A DNA stretch of 64,000 bases from Formicarius rufipectus (GCA_013399695.1 VXAU01002309.1:902847-966846), one strand, 5' to 3'. Shown: positions 38,101-52,200, counted from the first letter of the stretch. Notes: generated from the letters alone by a model not told the origin. Program-made: numbers and translations.

Positions 38101-39000
38101 CTTAGTGGTTGCAACAGAACTGCAGGTAAGTTTCATATACATGTAGAAATGATCTACAGAAACCCACTGCCATGAATTTTATTTTGTACAGTTAGATAGC
38201 TACTTGATTCTTATAATTTTGTCCTCTCTGGCTGGAGCATGCTTATCTTTACTTACATGTATATGTGTATGTACTGTATATACTCAGAAATGTATAAAAA
38301 CAAGTCATGCAAGCTTTGCATAGGTTAAATGTTATGGCAGTGGAAGCAGATGCAGAATTTTTCAGGCTCAGGTCCATGTTTAACATTGTTAATCTGATTC
38401 TTCCGCTGTCCTTATAAGGGTATGCATCAAGAAACACTTTCAAAGCATGCAACCTTTGCTGCATTTTTCCAAACAATCATGATACAGCAGGGTACACTTA
38501 CCATGCAACAACCCCAGAACGAAGTCCCAGGACAGATGTGTTCCAGAAGAGGCATTGTTTTATAGACCTCAGTCTTCACTTTGTTCAACTATCTGCACAA
38601 ATATAATTTCTTTTCAATTTCTTTCCTGTCCTCTTGTGTTGTCATTAATTGGTACTGATTCCACCAATCACTGTAGTGCTCACTATATTCATAAAAAGGA
38701 ACTCACCCAATAGTAAACTCCAATAATATTTTTCTGTCACAGTTGACATAGTCTGCCTTAAAATTGGTCCTACTGATTGCTTTTCTAGTTGAGGCCACAA
38801 ATTCTAAGATATAGTACTAGCTGGTCGCTCATTTGTGAAGTACGTTTTTACTCTAATGAATACAAACATATAGAAAAAACAACAGCACTTTTCTAAAACT
38901 TGAAAAGTCTTCATGAATTGTGAACTTTTCAAAAACTACATGGTGGGAGAGTTGGCTGTACCAGTCCATTAGTGTAATCAATGCAAAATAAGATGGTAAG

Positions 39001-39051
39001 AAGTAGGAGTAGCACATGTCTACTCTTAGGAAGCAGGAGTAGCACATGTCT
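39001..39051. repeat. tandem duplication with 30-bp period
   Basis: AAGTAGGAGTAGCACATGTCT at 39001-39021 recurs as AAGCAGGAGTAGCACATGTCT at 39031-39051, with 20 of 21 positions identical. Likely a local slippage duplication of about 30 bp. Confidence 0.9.
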
Positions 39052-39507
39052 CCCGGGACTCCATTTTCCATTACTGGTCAAATTAGTATCTCAAGTGATA
39101 TAAAACAGTCAGTTAAGATTTCTCAAAACACATTATTAAGTATGATCATTGCTCTTCCACAGCTGCTAGCTAGTGAGAAAAATCCACATACTCTATTAAG
39201 AAAGTTTAGGCCTAAGGGGACCACTAGGTTATTTGTTTCTCCCTCTAGTACATCACATGTGAATAAGTTTCATCCAGTTGCCCCCTGCTAAACTCATGAA
39301 CCTGCCAACAGAAAGACATTGGATTTTGATTTGAAAAATTTAAAGAACAGCAAATCCTCTTCTTAGCTTGTCCTGAAGGTTTATGTACTTCATTAACGAG
39401 TTGCTCCTCCTTGAAAGCTGTACAGGTTCAGCTGCTAGCATTCACGGTACTGCCTACCTCCCGTATGGCTTTTTATAGCTGGCATGTGCTTCCTATTAAG
39501 ATACACT
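39052..39507. other. unique non-coding sequence, nothing recognised
   Basis: About 450 bp before the CR1, with an 81-codon open frame (39046-39291) of no recognisable family. Confidence 0.5.
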
Positions 39508-40087
39508 TCGCAGAATGACAGAGTGTGCTGTGTTGGAATAGACTCACAAGGATCATCAAGCCCAATACTTAGCCCTGCACAGGACCGTCCCCAAAAGTCA
39601 CACCATGTGCCTGAGAGTATTGTCCAAATACTTCTTGAACTCTTTTAGGCTTGGTGCTGTGACCACTTCCCTGGGGAGCCCAACCCCCCTCTGGGTGAAG
39701 AACATTTTTCTAATACCCAACCTAAACCTCCCCTGACACAACTTCATTCCCTCAGGTCCTGTCACTGGTCACCACACAGAAGACATCAACACCTGCCCCT
39801 CTTCCCCTCACAAAGAATTTGTAGACTGCAGTGAGGTCTCCATTCAGTCTCCTCTTCTCCAGGTTGAACAGACCAAGTGACTTCAGTCGCTCCTCATATG
39901 GTTTTCCCTCAAGGCCCTTCAACATCTCCATTGCCCTGCTTTGGACACTAAGATCTTAATATCCTTCCTATATCATGGCACCCAAAACTGCATACAATAT
40001 TCAAGGTGAGGCCACCCCAGTGCAGAGCAGAGCAGGACAATCCTCTCCCTTGACCAGCTGGTGATGCTTTGCCTGCTGCATCCCAGG
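39508..40087 (-). mobile_element. CR1 LINE, 3' part, antisense; comparatively well preserved
   Basis: Starts with a decayed antisense terminal repeat (TCGCAGAATGACAGAG) and TGTTGGAATAGACTCACAAGG. Then come CATGTGCCTGAGAGTATTG, TTGGTGCTGTGACCACTTCC, CTCTGGGTGAAGAACATTTTT, AACCTAAACCTCCCCTGACA, CTCCTCTTCTCCAGGTTGAAC, CGCTCCTCATATGG, CCCAAAACTGCATACAATATTC and GGTGAGGCCACCCCAGTGCAGA. On the minus strand these are the ORF2 C-terminal codons (YEERL, NLEKRRLN) and the 3' UTR. The wording matches a CR1 subfamily I associate with many neoavian genomes. 5'-truncated near 40087. A small deletion appears where the segment between GAGCCC and AACCCCCCT should be longer. Confidence 0.93.
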
Positions 40088-43000
40088 ACTTCAATCAAAC
40101 CATCCCAGACACTTCTATTTGTGCCTGCAGGACATATTCTTCAGCCTTCAAATCATGTGTATGCATTTATTCTGTTCTCTTCAGTTTTTCATTCTTCCTT
40201 TTTCAAAACAATCTCTGTGGTTTGCTACCAAAGCCCAGCAGTACTGTAACAAAGGGTGAAGCTCTCTCCCCGGTCCTACTATTTTGTGTGGTCCAGCACT
40301 GCCTTAGTTGCCACTCTCTGCAGAGGGCTGCTGCTGAAATGTCTGCACAGGCACCTCTCTGTGGCCATAGCCCATGTTCTGCAGCTATGTCCAACTTTCT
40401 TTGATCCTGAATTATAAACTATTATTTGAAAATTACTAAATGTCCATGCTTATTACAATATTGTGATCCCTCTATTTAACAGTCTGCTGATCACTGTGTT
40501 ATCTCCACAGTTTCTCAATAATGAATTTAGAGTGTTGCTAAAAATAATCACTGGTTTCAGACTTGCAACTGTCTTGACTATTTCGTTAAGAGATAAAATA
40601 AAATCTATGAGGGTTCCTTATTTGCAAGCAGTTGTAAGACTTTTCATTTACCTTGATTCTGACCTGTGACCTTGCTTTGAAAAACAGTACTAATATGTAA
40701 ATCAGAACACAACTGTGCTGACAAAGCATCTCAACAGTCACTGATCACACTGATGAACACTAGTCATCTCTTCAGCAACCTTCTCTATGCTAGATTAACA
40801 CAAGTAAGCTACACCAGCTGGTTTTAAAGGGTTTGCTATAGTTAATTGCCATCATTCTTCTCAGATAGTAAAGGTCTGTGAGATTCTTCATCAGGTACAA
40901 ATGAATTCTACTTCTTTACAGGCACACAGAGATATATTTAATGGTTTCTTTTTTCCTCTTCCAAATCTCCAGCTAGTAATGTGCCACCTAATTTTCAAAA
41001 TTTGCTTTATTGCTTGGGTATTTATACTCTTTATCCTTATTTTTCCCAGAACTTGTTTTTTTCTTTTTGTAATATTTCCCTAATAATTTTTTGCTGTTAC
41101 ATAACCTGACATTTATTTGATTACTATATAATTCTACAGATTTTATGTTTATGCATATATATATACACCCACACATAAATCACTTTTTTTTGTTTTGTTT
41201 TCACTTCACCTTTGAGTCATGAAGTCTTGTGCTTTCATACTATGAGGTACACTACTGTAATGACATGCATTATGAATTGTGCAATGCTCCTGTGTGACCA
41301 TTTTGCATCAGTCATTTTCAAGGATTTTCAGGGAGTGGGCACAGATGATATGACTGGACAAAATAACATGGCTCTGCAATTATCTGCTGGTATACACTTT
41401 CAGTCACTGGCATTTTGAAATGAGAGCTCATCACATACAACTAACCTGCTTTGGAAAAATACTCAGAAAGCTTGTGGAAGATATATTAACAAAAGCATTT
41501 CGGCTACCCTTCAGTGATGCCAGATGCTGAGTAGCCTGCAGAAGCAAATCATTTTTATCATACTGATCAGCATCTGTCCTCAGGTCAAGAGCTGATGCCC
41601 TTCAGAGAGTGAAGGCGTGGCATACTGGGAGGTAGCAGGGTCATAATTCTCCTGTAGTTTGAGCTTCCTTTGCTTTCCTTTCAAGTATATGATAGTCTTT
41701 AATGAGAGTATTCTAGAAGGGAGATAAGTTAGTGGATAGAAGCAAGGCAGTCAGAGACTTATGAAAGATATGTTTTCCATTTCTTATGCTGATTTCTGTC
41801 CTGTGTATCCATAATTTTTCTGCTGTGTTCCTACACTATGCACTGTATTAGATTACAGGGCTCAGATAACCAAAAAGTGTTCCTTCATATGGACAGGGCT
41901 CTCACAGCTCTGGTTAATTTACCACTGGATCCTGCTCTGATGCTAATAAAAACCAAGACATTTTTCCAAGATCAAGTGAGTTCCCCTCAAATGCTGTAAT
42001 CTTCCTGAAGATAAACTTTTCTGGACAGTTAACAGAGTGCATAAGATGCTCGAGTGAAAGGAATCATTTAAAATTTATTGAGCTCGCATATTGAAATAAT
42101 ATTCATATAACATTTTCACTACGTATTATCAAATATGTTTTATATATTAAACACATACATTTACATTTTGGCAGGCCTGTTTTAACTGACATTTAATGTG
42201 CCAATATTAGTATTTGTAAAAGTACTTACTCCTATGCCTAGCTTCACATTACACAAAGAAGAGAGGAATGCAAGGGTCCTGGGGTGAGATGGAGAACCAG
42301 AACATTTCATTCTTATTCACTGACTCAGCTTAAGGTCAGCAGCAACCAAAGCTGTTTGCAGAACAGAGTTCAATCGTTCCTGTGAAATAAATCATCACCC
42401 TCAGTGGTCAGAACCACGAAGCCAATCAATCATGCTGCTAAAATGTAACATGAAGAAATGAGAATCCAGAAGCCCATTCCTGAGAAGACACATCCTGCGA
42501 AGTTCCTTGCAAGTAGCCCCTGCCTTGAGCAGCACTGGCAGGATATGGAGGAGGAGCCTCGTAGTCACTGCTTTTCTTGAGCCTGTTCTGTGAATCAAGA
42601 GATTTCCATTTCCCAGGCTATGAGGTGTTCCTTTTCAGGCAAAGATGATCTTCAGAAAAATTGAGGCCTTATTTTTGAGGAATAAGAAATAATTTCTGCA
42701 TACCTCAGAAAGTCGTTTGGATATCTGAGGCACAAAAGGAATGAAAGATGCTATCTGATTTGGTAAGGTCATAACTTTGAAAGAATGCAGGAGGTGAAAA
42801 AGGCACCACCACCATCAACCAGTCCCAGTATGCTGATCGCATGTCGTGACCAACTTTGGGAAAAGCTCTCCAAAACAGATTAAGCTCTTCTTCAATCTGA
42901 TGGTGGTTTTCAAGTCGTCATTTGTCAGCCATTGAACCACAGTCCAGTCCTACTAGTGACAACAATATGGTGTCATGGGCTAGCATTCAGTATGAACCAT

Positions 43001-44685
43001 CAGTCACTGAGATGGCAATGGCCAATGAATGCCTTTCTTCAAGGGAGCAGATTTTAAAGTTCAAGTATATCTACACAAGGCTCACATGTGCCCTGTTCTG
43101 AACTCCCTCATTCCAGTCTGCAGCAGGCCTAAAACACAGAAGAAAGCAAACCAAAGAAAATGGGACATGAAGAATGAGGAGAGAGAGACCTTTGTCCCTG
43201 GCCTTCTGAAGGGTATAACAGCATCACTGTGCAATGCAAGACAGATGTTGATGTGGACATATTTTCAAGGTTACTTATTAAGAAGTTCAGCAGACCTGAT
43301 TTGGGACTTCTCTGTCATGCACTCAGTCCAGGTCACTCAAAGGTGTTATTAAACATGGTAGCATTCTTGAGAAATTTTTATTTAAGGCAGGTGTGACTGG
43401 GATAATGGGATAATGATGGGAACTCTGTGTTTTCTGACATCAGTAACAAGTGCAAGCTGGCTTAGCATTCCATGTGATAGTCTTTTCCTCCAAAAGGGAA
43501 AAGACTGACTCATACTCCATGAGAAGTTGAGAAACCGGCAGGAGGAAAACAATGAGCATCTTTTGAAAATATTTGATACACATTTCCCAGTAGCTTCATT
43601 CATGCCTCTGGAAAAGCTATAGATAATAAACTTGCTAGTGACCTTGCTGCCATAACATTTATCTAGGTGAGGTAATAATTCATATAGTTGTACTTCAAAG
43701 CAGTAAGTCTGTCTGATCTTACTGTCCCAAGATTCTCCAAACTATCATTTTTATTGTTTTCTTCAGACACATATTTATAGGGGAAGGAAAAAAAATTATT
43801 AACAAACTGTTCAAGGTGTTACATAGACAGTGTAATGAGATACCGGTTCCGCTGTACCACTCCCTGGAGAACAAATCAGCTCAGAGTGTCTTCTTGGGGC
43901 AGAAAGTTGCAGAGGAGACCTTTCCATTGGCTACCAAAAGTCACTGGGGATGATTTCTTCTATTTTGGTTTGAGATTACAGCTTTCCTTCTAAAAAAAAT
44001 AAATAAATTATACACTCTGACAGAGAACGTAGCTGCTAGAGGAGCAGTTCAGAAAGGAGAATACTAATTATTGGGTGTTTTTAATTCACACTGGGGTTAA
44101 CAGACATAAGCTCAGCAACCCCAAATCAAGAGAGAAGACATACCCAACAATGAACATAATTTACTTTCCCTGACACCAGTTGTGTGTTAAGCCTGTTTGG
44201 TTTGATTTGATTGACTTACATAGGTCAGAGCTGTGCAGTGAAAAGGGGATCCATCAACAGTTACATGGTTTCACTCACAGATATGTTGGCAAGACAACAG
44301 GTTGACAGCTTTGTACAACCAAGTATAAATGACTCAAGACAAAACTCACCACCTGAAATTTATGATTGCTTTGGCAATCTATTTCTATGGCAGCAGCTAA
44401 TTTCCTGCAGTTACTTCAGTAACTAGTAATATCACCTATTACCAAAAGACACCTCTGCTCATGACTCAGCTACCAGAAATACTATATGTGCTGTTAACAA
44501 ATGTTACCTACATACCTCAACACTCTCTATTGACATGTAGATAAATTCAATATTTCTATGTATTCAAACTTCTGTAATGAAGATTTAGAAGCCAAAAGAA
44601 AGAAGAATCATCAGAGGTTTACATGAGTAAAACAAGCTCAGCAGTTTCTATGGCACAGAATTTACAGAAATAAAACCATAGTAAT
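40088..44685. other. unique non-coding sequence, nothing recognised
   Basis: About 4.6 kb with a short TA/CA-rich patch near 41149-41177 and no recognised repeat family. A 107-codon open frame at 43029-43352 and others have no domain resemblance. Confidence 0.45.
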
Positions 44686-45034
44686 GCCCAGGAGGAAAGG
44701 AGGCTCAGGGGAGACCTTATCACACTCTACAACTACCTGAAAGGAAGTCGTAGCAAGGTAGGGATCAGTCTCTTTTCCCAAGTAAAAGGTGAAATGACAA
44801 GAGTAAATGGCCTCAAGTTGTTTCAGAGGAGGTTTAGAGTGGATATAAGTTAAAAATTATTCACCAAAGGAGTTATCTGTCAAGTATTGAAGCAGGCTGC
44901 CCTATAGTGCATTCACCATCCCTGGAGGCATTTAAAAGACATGTGGAGTGATGCTTGGGCATGGTTTAGAAGTGCTGGGTTAACAGTTGGACTTGATGAT
45001 CTTAAGGGTCTTTTCCAATCTAAATGGTTCTGTG
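44686..45034 (+). mobile_element. CR1 LINE, 3'-end fragment
   Basis: Begins inside the ORF2 C-terminus at GGAAAGGAGGCTCAGGGGAG (RRLRG), followed by ACCTTATCACACTCTACAACT (DLITLYNYLK) and AAGTAGGGATCAGTCTCTTTTC. The NFFTERV/HWN codons are decayed. The 3' end contains ATCCCTGGAGGCATTTAAAAG, GGTTAACAGTTGGACTTGATG, ATCTTAAGGGTCTTTTCCAATC and a terminal TGGTTCTGTG. In-frame stops and a shifted frame show it is dead. 5'-truncated. Confidence 0.9.
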
Positions 45035-45828
45035 TTGCTTTGCTGGCTCACAGAAATCACCTAGTGACTGCTGGCTGAAGTGTGAGCAAGAATAATAAAT
45101 ATAGCAGGGGCAGACTGAATCAGTCTTGAGCACTGAGAGTTTCTACCTGAGTGAAGTGTTGAGGTCATGAAGGTGGCAAACAGAACCATACCAGTGTCAT
45201 CCTCCTTGAGTCAAGGACCCATGTTCATTTAACATCTACCGAGTTGCCTGGTGGTGTATCAGTATGGTGCAGTATGGGCACTTTGATAGCTGCTCCCAAA
45301 ATGTGCTGCTTTATCACATACACACAGTAAAGAGGGGAAGGGTCTTCAGAGTCCTCTCTCTTTTCAGGTGGATATTGCAAATAATAAAAAGCATACCATG
45401 TGGCCTGTTACCACACACAGCACTCTTCTGGTTTATTTTCCAAGAAAAACCACTTGTTTGTTTCTGCTACTGAGAGGTTCAGAACCTTGTTGGGACAAGC
45501 TCTAATGATTAACAACAACCTGCTGTTTTATCCAGAGCCTGCATCAGGTTTCTGTGGTTAGTAATTGGACCAGTTCATGAAATCTTATCTCTAGAGGCAT
45601 TTACAGTAAATGTCCTGCAAGACTGATGTTCAAAAAAACCCAAGCAGGATATTTTTTGATTGAGAATAATTTTTCAAAATAATTAAAATTCTGCAATAGT
45701 TATTCCTATTTCCTTCAAATGAAAGTAAGAAAAAATGCATTTAGTTTCAAATCAAAACATTCTGTGTTGAATCAAATGAGAAAAAGGTGATTCATTTTTT
45801 TCTATTTTGCTTTGGTGTTAATCACTGA
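45035..45828. other. unique non-coding sequence, nothing recognised
   Basis: About 800 bp downstream of the CR1 with no recognised repeat or gene. Confidence 0.5.
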
Positions 45829-45911
45829 TGTTTTTTGGTGTTTTGTTTTTTGTTTTGTTTGGGGGGTTTGTTTGTTTTGTTTGTTTTTGTTGTTGTTGTT
45901 TTGTTTGTTTT
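45829..45911 (-). repeat. T/G-only tract (A/C-only on the minus strand)
   Basis: 83 bp without A or C on the plus strand: GTTTTT, GTTTGTTT and (TTG)n units, with a GGGGGG run in the middle. It is the reverse-complement counterpart of the A/C tracts elsewhere in the window. Confidence 0.88.
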
Positions 45912-46070
45912 CTTTTGATCAGCAAAATTTTATCCCAGGGAATTTAGACCAAACTACACTAAAACAATTTTAATTAAAAGCTTTAGTTATTTCCCTGCAG
46001 GTTTGTTTCAAGATCAGGAATAGGCATGGAAGTTACTGGTACTATTTAGCAAATAAATTTTTACTAAAAA
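45912..46070. other. short spacer before CR1
   Basis: About 160 bp, AT-rich, nothing recognised. Confidence 0.5.
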
Positions 46071-46205
46071 CATAGAAAAATCTGGTTTGGAGGGGACCTG
46101 TAAAGGTCATTTGGTCCAATCTCTTACTCAAAGTAGAGTCAGTTTGCTCAACCTACGCTTTCAAAATACCCAAGGATGAGGAGTCCCCAACCTCTCCGTC
46201 ATTAA
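46071..46205 (-). mobile_element. CR1 LINE, short 3'-end fragment, diverged, antisense
   Basis: CATAGAAAAATCTGGTTTGG at the start is a decayed antisense terminal repeat. GAGGGGACCTGTAAAGGTCA, TTTGGTCCAATCTCTTACTC, AAAGTAGAGTCAGTTTGCTC and AAGGATGAGGAGTCCCCAAC then follow the antisense 3' UTR order. Similarity fades after about 46205. Only 3'-UTR sequence remains. Confidence 0.82.
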
Positions 46206-49200
46206 GTTGAATCTCTCAGACAGGTTTGCTCTATGAAGTTGCTTGTGTGGTGGTTTCCTACCATGGGATGTGACTTACACAGTTATCAGAGATCAAGCTA
46301 TAGTGTCTTCAAGTAGAACAAAGTTCAATATATCATGGAATACTACATGCAACAGTAGATGTTGTTGCTCTTGCAGCAGAGAGGATTGCAGACACAGTAA
46401 GGTCTATGAAAATAACTATCAGGAAATTCAAGGTAGTTACTCAAGTGTGAAGTATCATAGTCATTCCAAGCCTGAAACCACAGGGGTACCCCAAATCTAT
46501 CACTTCTCACAGTTTTATTTCTGTGGATTAGAAGTAAATGGGGACAGTTTTCAAGAAACCTTAAACCTTTAGTGAGTTTTCCTGCACTACAATCTTTCAT
46601 AAATTCTTTCTTAGGAATAGCAGAAATTAATGTCCACACAAACAGAAATAGCTCATTACTTTACCAAACCCCCATTCCACTTACTCTTAGAATTATAATT
46701 AAAGAATACTAATAAGTTTTATCTCATTCATCCCTCAATTAACATCTCAGTTAGACTCTGGAGTCGTTGATATCCCTTCACTGTGGATGGAGCTGCTGGT
46801 GAGTGTGCAACCTTGATTATTTGTCCAGATATGGTTAAGAGGAATCAAGGTCAATGTGTATGTCTTTAAGAAAAAATATGCCCTGTTCTCGCATCCAACA
46901 ACTCACAGTTTGCTGCTGTTTCCCTTCTTTTCAGCTGAAAAAAACAAGCAGCTGTAGCTACAACAATAAATACATACAAGAGCATTTAAATCTTTGCTCT
47001 TGTTGTGCATTTCCTGCTCATTTTTGGCATGCTCATTTCCACATTATTACCAAAAATTTCTCAAAGCTTCCAACAACACTGTCGTAACAGTTCAAAAGGC
47101 AAGTTATATCCGAGTTTGTCAGATGCCAACCTAGACTCGACTTTTTTTCATAAATCTCTAAAAATAAATTCCACAACTCACTACATACTGATATTGCACA
47201 GTGGTCTCATGATAAGCAGAAACTTATCAAAATTGTGATTATTTTTCTGTAATCTGTTGCCAATACTTATTTATCTGAGATCTTCAGAGCCAAACCTTAT
47301 GTATGTTTCACATACTGATAGTAAAATCTTATAGATGTAGGAGTCCTTGACAGTTTTCTTCCCTTGATCTCCCTAGATCCTTCATCTGTCTTCTTTCATT
47401 ACACATTTGATTTTGCTCATCTACATGGTCCTTCTCATGTCCCTTTACTTTCACTGTTATGCCGCCTTCTTCCCAACCTTGTATCCTAACAAACTACTTT
47501 GCTGAGCTTTTCCCAATACTTTTGTCCTGTGTTTTTTAATTCTCTGTCTATAATTGCTGCTAACATCTTTCCTAATGGGCACACTGTCTTTCATTCCTGA
47601 ACATACACTTCTCCAAAGGAGTCTAAAAACCATAGCTTTTCCCCTAGAAAACTGACTGATCAAACAAGTTATAATTGGAGAGAACAGATGTTCTTGGGGA
47701 TGAGACTGGGGTCAGCAGAACCCGGAGATGAACTGAAACAGCAAGTGTTCAATTTTCTCCTTTCTTTGAATTTAGTGTGTGTGCCATCACGTTTCTAAGT
47801 TAATAATTTTGCAACTGTAATATTAATTTTGTCTGTAAATGCCTTATTAATAACGGTAATAATAATCCTAGTCACCATTTCTGTCCAGTTAATAACAAAT
47901 ATAAATCTTAAAATTTTCAGGGAGGTTTTTCCAGACTGAAAACTGGTAGCAGTGTAGAGGGCAGAGAAACCCCATGTTTTACCAGTCCTTGCTTCCTGTT
48001 TCTGCGACAGTCATCCTGCAGAGCATCTCATCCTAACAGCCCAACGCAAGGAGCAACAGAGTCTTTTGTATCATTTTAATTGGCTAGAAAGTATTTTCTG
48101 TTTCTTTTGAATTCCATCTTTTCCAAACAAAGTAGTCACAGCAGGGTCCTGTTGGTTAATTCTGCATTGCTGCATTTGAAAGGCTCATTTGCTTGAGAAT
48201 GAATATATGTGATAGTAATTAACTTCAGAACTATCATCAAATGCTAAATAAATTCCTTGTGATAAAAATCATATTAGGTAAATAAATACCAAATAATTGA
48301 TAAACAAAGGCTTCTGTGGGAGCTCATTGTATGAAGAAAACTTAACAAAAGTACTGTGCCCTCAAGAACTTCCCCAAAGAATGGAAAAACAGCAGGGACA
48401 TAAAGACAGCAAGAACAGAAGGATTGACATGCTCTTAAAAGGAAACAGAAATTAAAATATGAGAGGACTGAGGAGCTGGCCAGAGGACACGGATGACAGG
48501 AGAAAGTTGAATCATTCAAAGACTCCGAGGCCTGGAGGTTCCTTCACTCCTCAACCCTCTTTAAATATGCTGAGAAGAAGTAGGATAGATTATTTAGAGC
48601 AAAAAATACAACTCTTCTAAGCTTACCTCCTTCAATAGGGTAGCACTGATTTACACCAGATGAGAACCTGATTTACTCATTAAAGACTCATGCTTGATAC
48701 CAGCAGGTTTTTTGCTGGCTTTACACCAGACATCAGAGAACATCACTTGCCCTTTAAATCCAGGTTTTGAAATAAAATAATCCAAATCCATTTAAATTGT
48801 TTTTAATTTTTCATTACATTCTTTCAGGAAGTTGGCAGAGGAGTGGGCAAGGGCAAGTCTTTCGCAAAAGGATGACAAACCTTTTGGTTCATCTGTATTT
48901 TATTAAAAAGGAACATCAAATATGAAATGTAGAGGAGCAAATTTTCTCAGTTAGAATCAAAATCTACTGGACCATGATACAGTCTCAAGTGATTCCTTTG
49001 GGGATTCATAAATCTTTGGTTAATTTGAGCAAAGATACCCTCTAGGGGGATAATGCTCCTAATGGAATTGACAAAACAAGTGGAAAATGTCTTTTCCAGA
49101 CAGATTCACACAATTTCTTATTCAGAAGCAATGAAGACACAACTGAGAGCTCAGGACAAGTAGTTCTCTTGAGATTTCTTAAGAACTGGAAGCTGTAATA

Positions 49201-52200
49201 ATCATCTTACTTATCAAAAGATGAGTATTTAATTGGACCAAAAATGTCTTGGATTTTAGAATCAGAGCATGCAATGCTAACTATAAGCTATATTGTTTGA
49301 AGACAGTTTTGTCATTTGGAAGCATATAAATAGAACCTTCCTAACACAGAAGAATTTTCTGTCCAAAATCTCTTTCCCAATTTGAATTGTGGCAAAAATT
49401 AATATATATAGATGCAAACTGAGGAGCAGCTGGTAATCAATCATATTTCTCCTCTAATTGCTTAAAGGTTTCACCTTGTCCTTCTAAAAATGAATGAACA
49501 TACTTTCAATCTAAGGATATTTTCTCCTTGTAGAGTGCTCATCAGAAGATTTTTAGCTCCATCTCTGAAGCAAGGTACTTAGCTCTGTGCCAAATAAAAT
49601 AATGCCAAATGTGTTGCTGTGATGATGAGTCAGTCCTACAACAAAGACAAGATAAAGCGGTTCAGTGTCCTTAATGGTAGTCTCCCAAATCATCTACTTC
49701 TGGGCAGTATGGAGGGGTACTGTTGAAAGTTTTATCAGGGAAAAAGAACATTCCTTTAAGATGTAAAGGTGAAGAATTCCTTCCATGTCAGGGTCAAATA
49801 AACCCAGCAACAGGAATAAACTGTGCCCTTCAGTGTAATTGTGATTTTCACCAGATTAATTCACATGAAAATATGACCAAAGTCTTGGTATTTGGCAACA
49901 TGCTGTTTTTTCTTGCCATTGAATCATTCAGTGCACATATAAAGCTTTTTCGGATGGTCTTCAGGATTCAAGAATAAAATTCAAATTTCCTTGAATTATG
50001 CCTTCAAAACAAACAGGCAAAATAAATTTTTGACAATCTTATTTCAAAGCACAGCCATAGGTTTTCAGCATGCTATACCTTTTCTCTCACTGGAATACTA
50101 TATTGAAAGCTACAAAGCACTTTCAAATAATATTGCATTTAAACCCCAAATCTCAGAGCAGCAAGGACATAGTCAGAGTCAATATAGTCAAAGCATTCTT
50201 AACACCACTTTTTCCCAGTCGGTGTGCACACTGTCTGCATGCAAATAGATCTTACACAGCAGATTGTGCCTGCATAGAATAAGTTTTTAGGACAGGTCTC
50301 AGAGCTGTTGGAATGACCGGGCAGGAACTTTTTGCTGCTACATCACTAATTAAACACCAACCTCAAGATAATATGGCAAATCTATTTTAGCTAGTGTTTT
50401 AGTATTATGTGCAAAGCAGGGCAGTGGTTTCAGCCCTGCTTCTAAAAGCCAGAAGCAAAAATACAGAATGCACTTGCACACCAGGAAGTTTATTTATTTG
50501 TTGCATTGAAAGCCTCTAGAGACAGAAGAATGTAAAGGACTTGAAAAAGAAACTCCCTTGCCAAACATAAATGTGGCATTTGCTAATCATGCACAATGCT
50601 AGAATAGTAGCATGAGTGAGCTTCAGAACTATGCATAGGTCTAAGTAGTTGTCCCATTCACTATCATGTCACTGCAAGAAATTGAATTCTAGTTCTCTTA
50701 CACCAGGGCCCAAGAAAATCAGGTTATTCTTCTATTGATCTGTAAGGAGGGTCAGGACCTATGTTCTCTCTCCTATCTCATTGTCCTGCAGCAATACATG
50801 TTAAGTCCTTCCGGAACTATGTTCTTCAGAGGTGTCCTCTCTCATCCCCTGACTAAAATCCCCCTTCTACACCTTCAGTTCAGTTCCATCCCTTCCCCTC
50901 TGGGAAGGCAACAGCTTTGTCTTGATTTGGAGAAGTCCTGAGCTGGGTATAATAGCCCTGACCTGCTCCTGTCCTACTTGAATGGAGAGCTCACCCACCC
51001 TGTGTTGTGAATCTGTCACCCCACCCACCCCAAGTCCTATCAGCTGTCAGACACCACCAGCTGATGTCTGGCTGAAGGATGTCTTCTGTCAGAGCCTTTG
51101 AAAAGTTTTCACTATAGGAGTTCATAAAGTAATTATTCTAGGATAATAGCTTTTCATTGTCAAATGTGACATTGAATCCCACATCTGTGTACAGCCTTAA
51201 AGAAATTTCTGATCATGACTGTGAATGCTATTTATAAATTCAATTTTAAGTCCCTTTGGCATTTCTTCTGGTATGTTGGGTTTTTTAGTTTTGTTTTGTT
51301 TTGGTTTTTTAATAAAGTTTAAATTGCTAGAAAATTTGCTTCTGAAGACTTGACCTTGAAGTGAAATTCAAACCCTTACATGTCTAGACTGCACGGAGGA
51401 ACCAGCTCCTTCCTCCTGCTAATTCAAGCATTTCTCAGAGGACTGCAGTTGAAGATAAAGGCAGCTGGTGACAAGAAGCAGTCAGACAAATGCGTACACA
51501 TAGAATTCTTTCTGTCTAGGAGTTTTCAGGCTTTTTTCCTACATTCTTTTGATGAAAATATGGAAATGTCAAGCTTCCAAAGCAGCCTGGACTACTCTGG
51601 ACCCCTTAAGACATAAAGGCTCTCAAGACCTGCTTAGGAAACAGCCATTAAAAAACCCACAAACTGTACCCTGCAAAAACTTACCCGTTTCAGAATTCTC
51701 ACTTATGTAAAATAAGACAAAGAATATGAGCTGTTTTTCAATCCCAATGATGTTTAATGACATCTTACAAGCATTTCATGAAAGAAAACCACTTGGCTGT
51801 ACAGCTGCTATAGAAATTTACTTTGCAGGCACGCATTAAGGCACACTGAAAGCCCTGCTCACCATTCTTCCCCAGTCACATGGAAGCTGGCTGCTCCTGT
51901 GGTCACACACGTGAGGCAGGAGTACTTGTCTGCAGACCTGTGGAAAGCTTACCTGTGACACGTGAGGGTGGCTCTCTTCCAACAGTAGATTTCCCCCCGG
52001 CTTTTCCTTGCTCAGGCAAATGTCGATTCTACAGTTATCTGCTTCTTAAAATACTTTCATTTATTTATCACTGCCATTTTGAACTACATAACAAATGCTA
52101 AACAAGTCTTAGCACATAGATAAAAGGGGACTTTTGAAAGAAAATCTCAGAGGAGCCAGGGTGTCCAGAGCAGCCATCTGAGTGCTGAGGAAGCCTTGCA

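Larger units (their letters stand above)
32670..39000. other. unique non-coding sequence with small repeats only
   Basis: About 6.3 kb without recognised transposons. The longest open frame (34146-34592, plus, 148 codons) is Ser/His/Lys-rich without any family resemblance and close to the length expected once by chance. It contains an 8-bp tandem repeat (33942-33967) and a 24-bp perfect palindrome (35154-35177). Confidence 0.45.
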
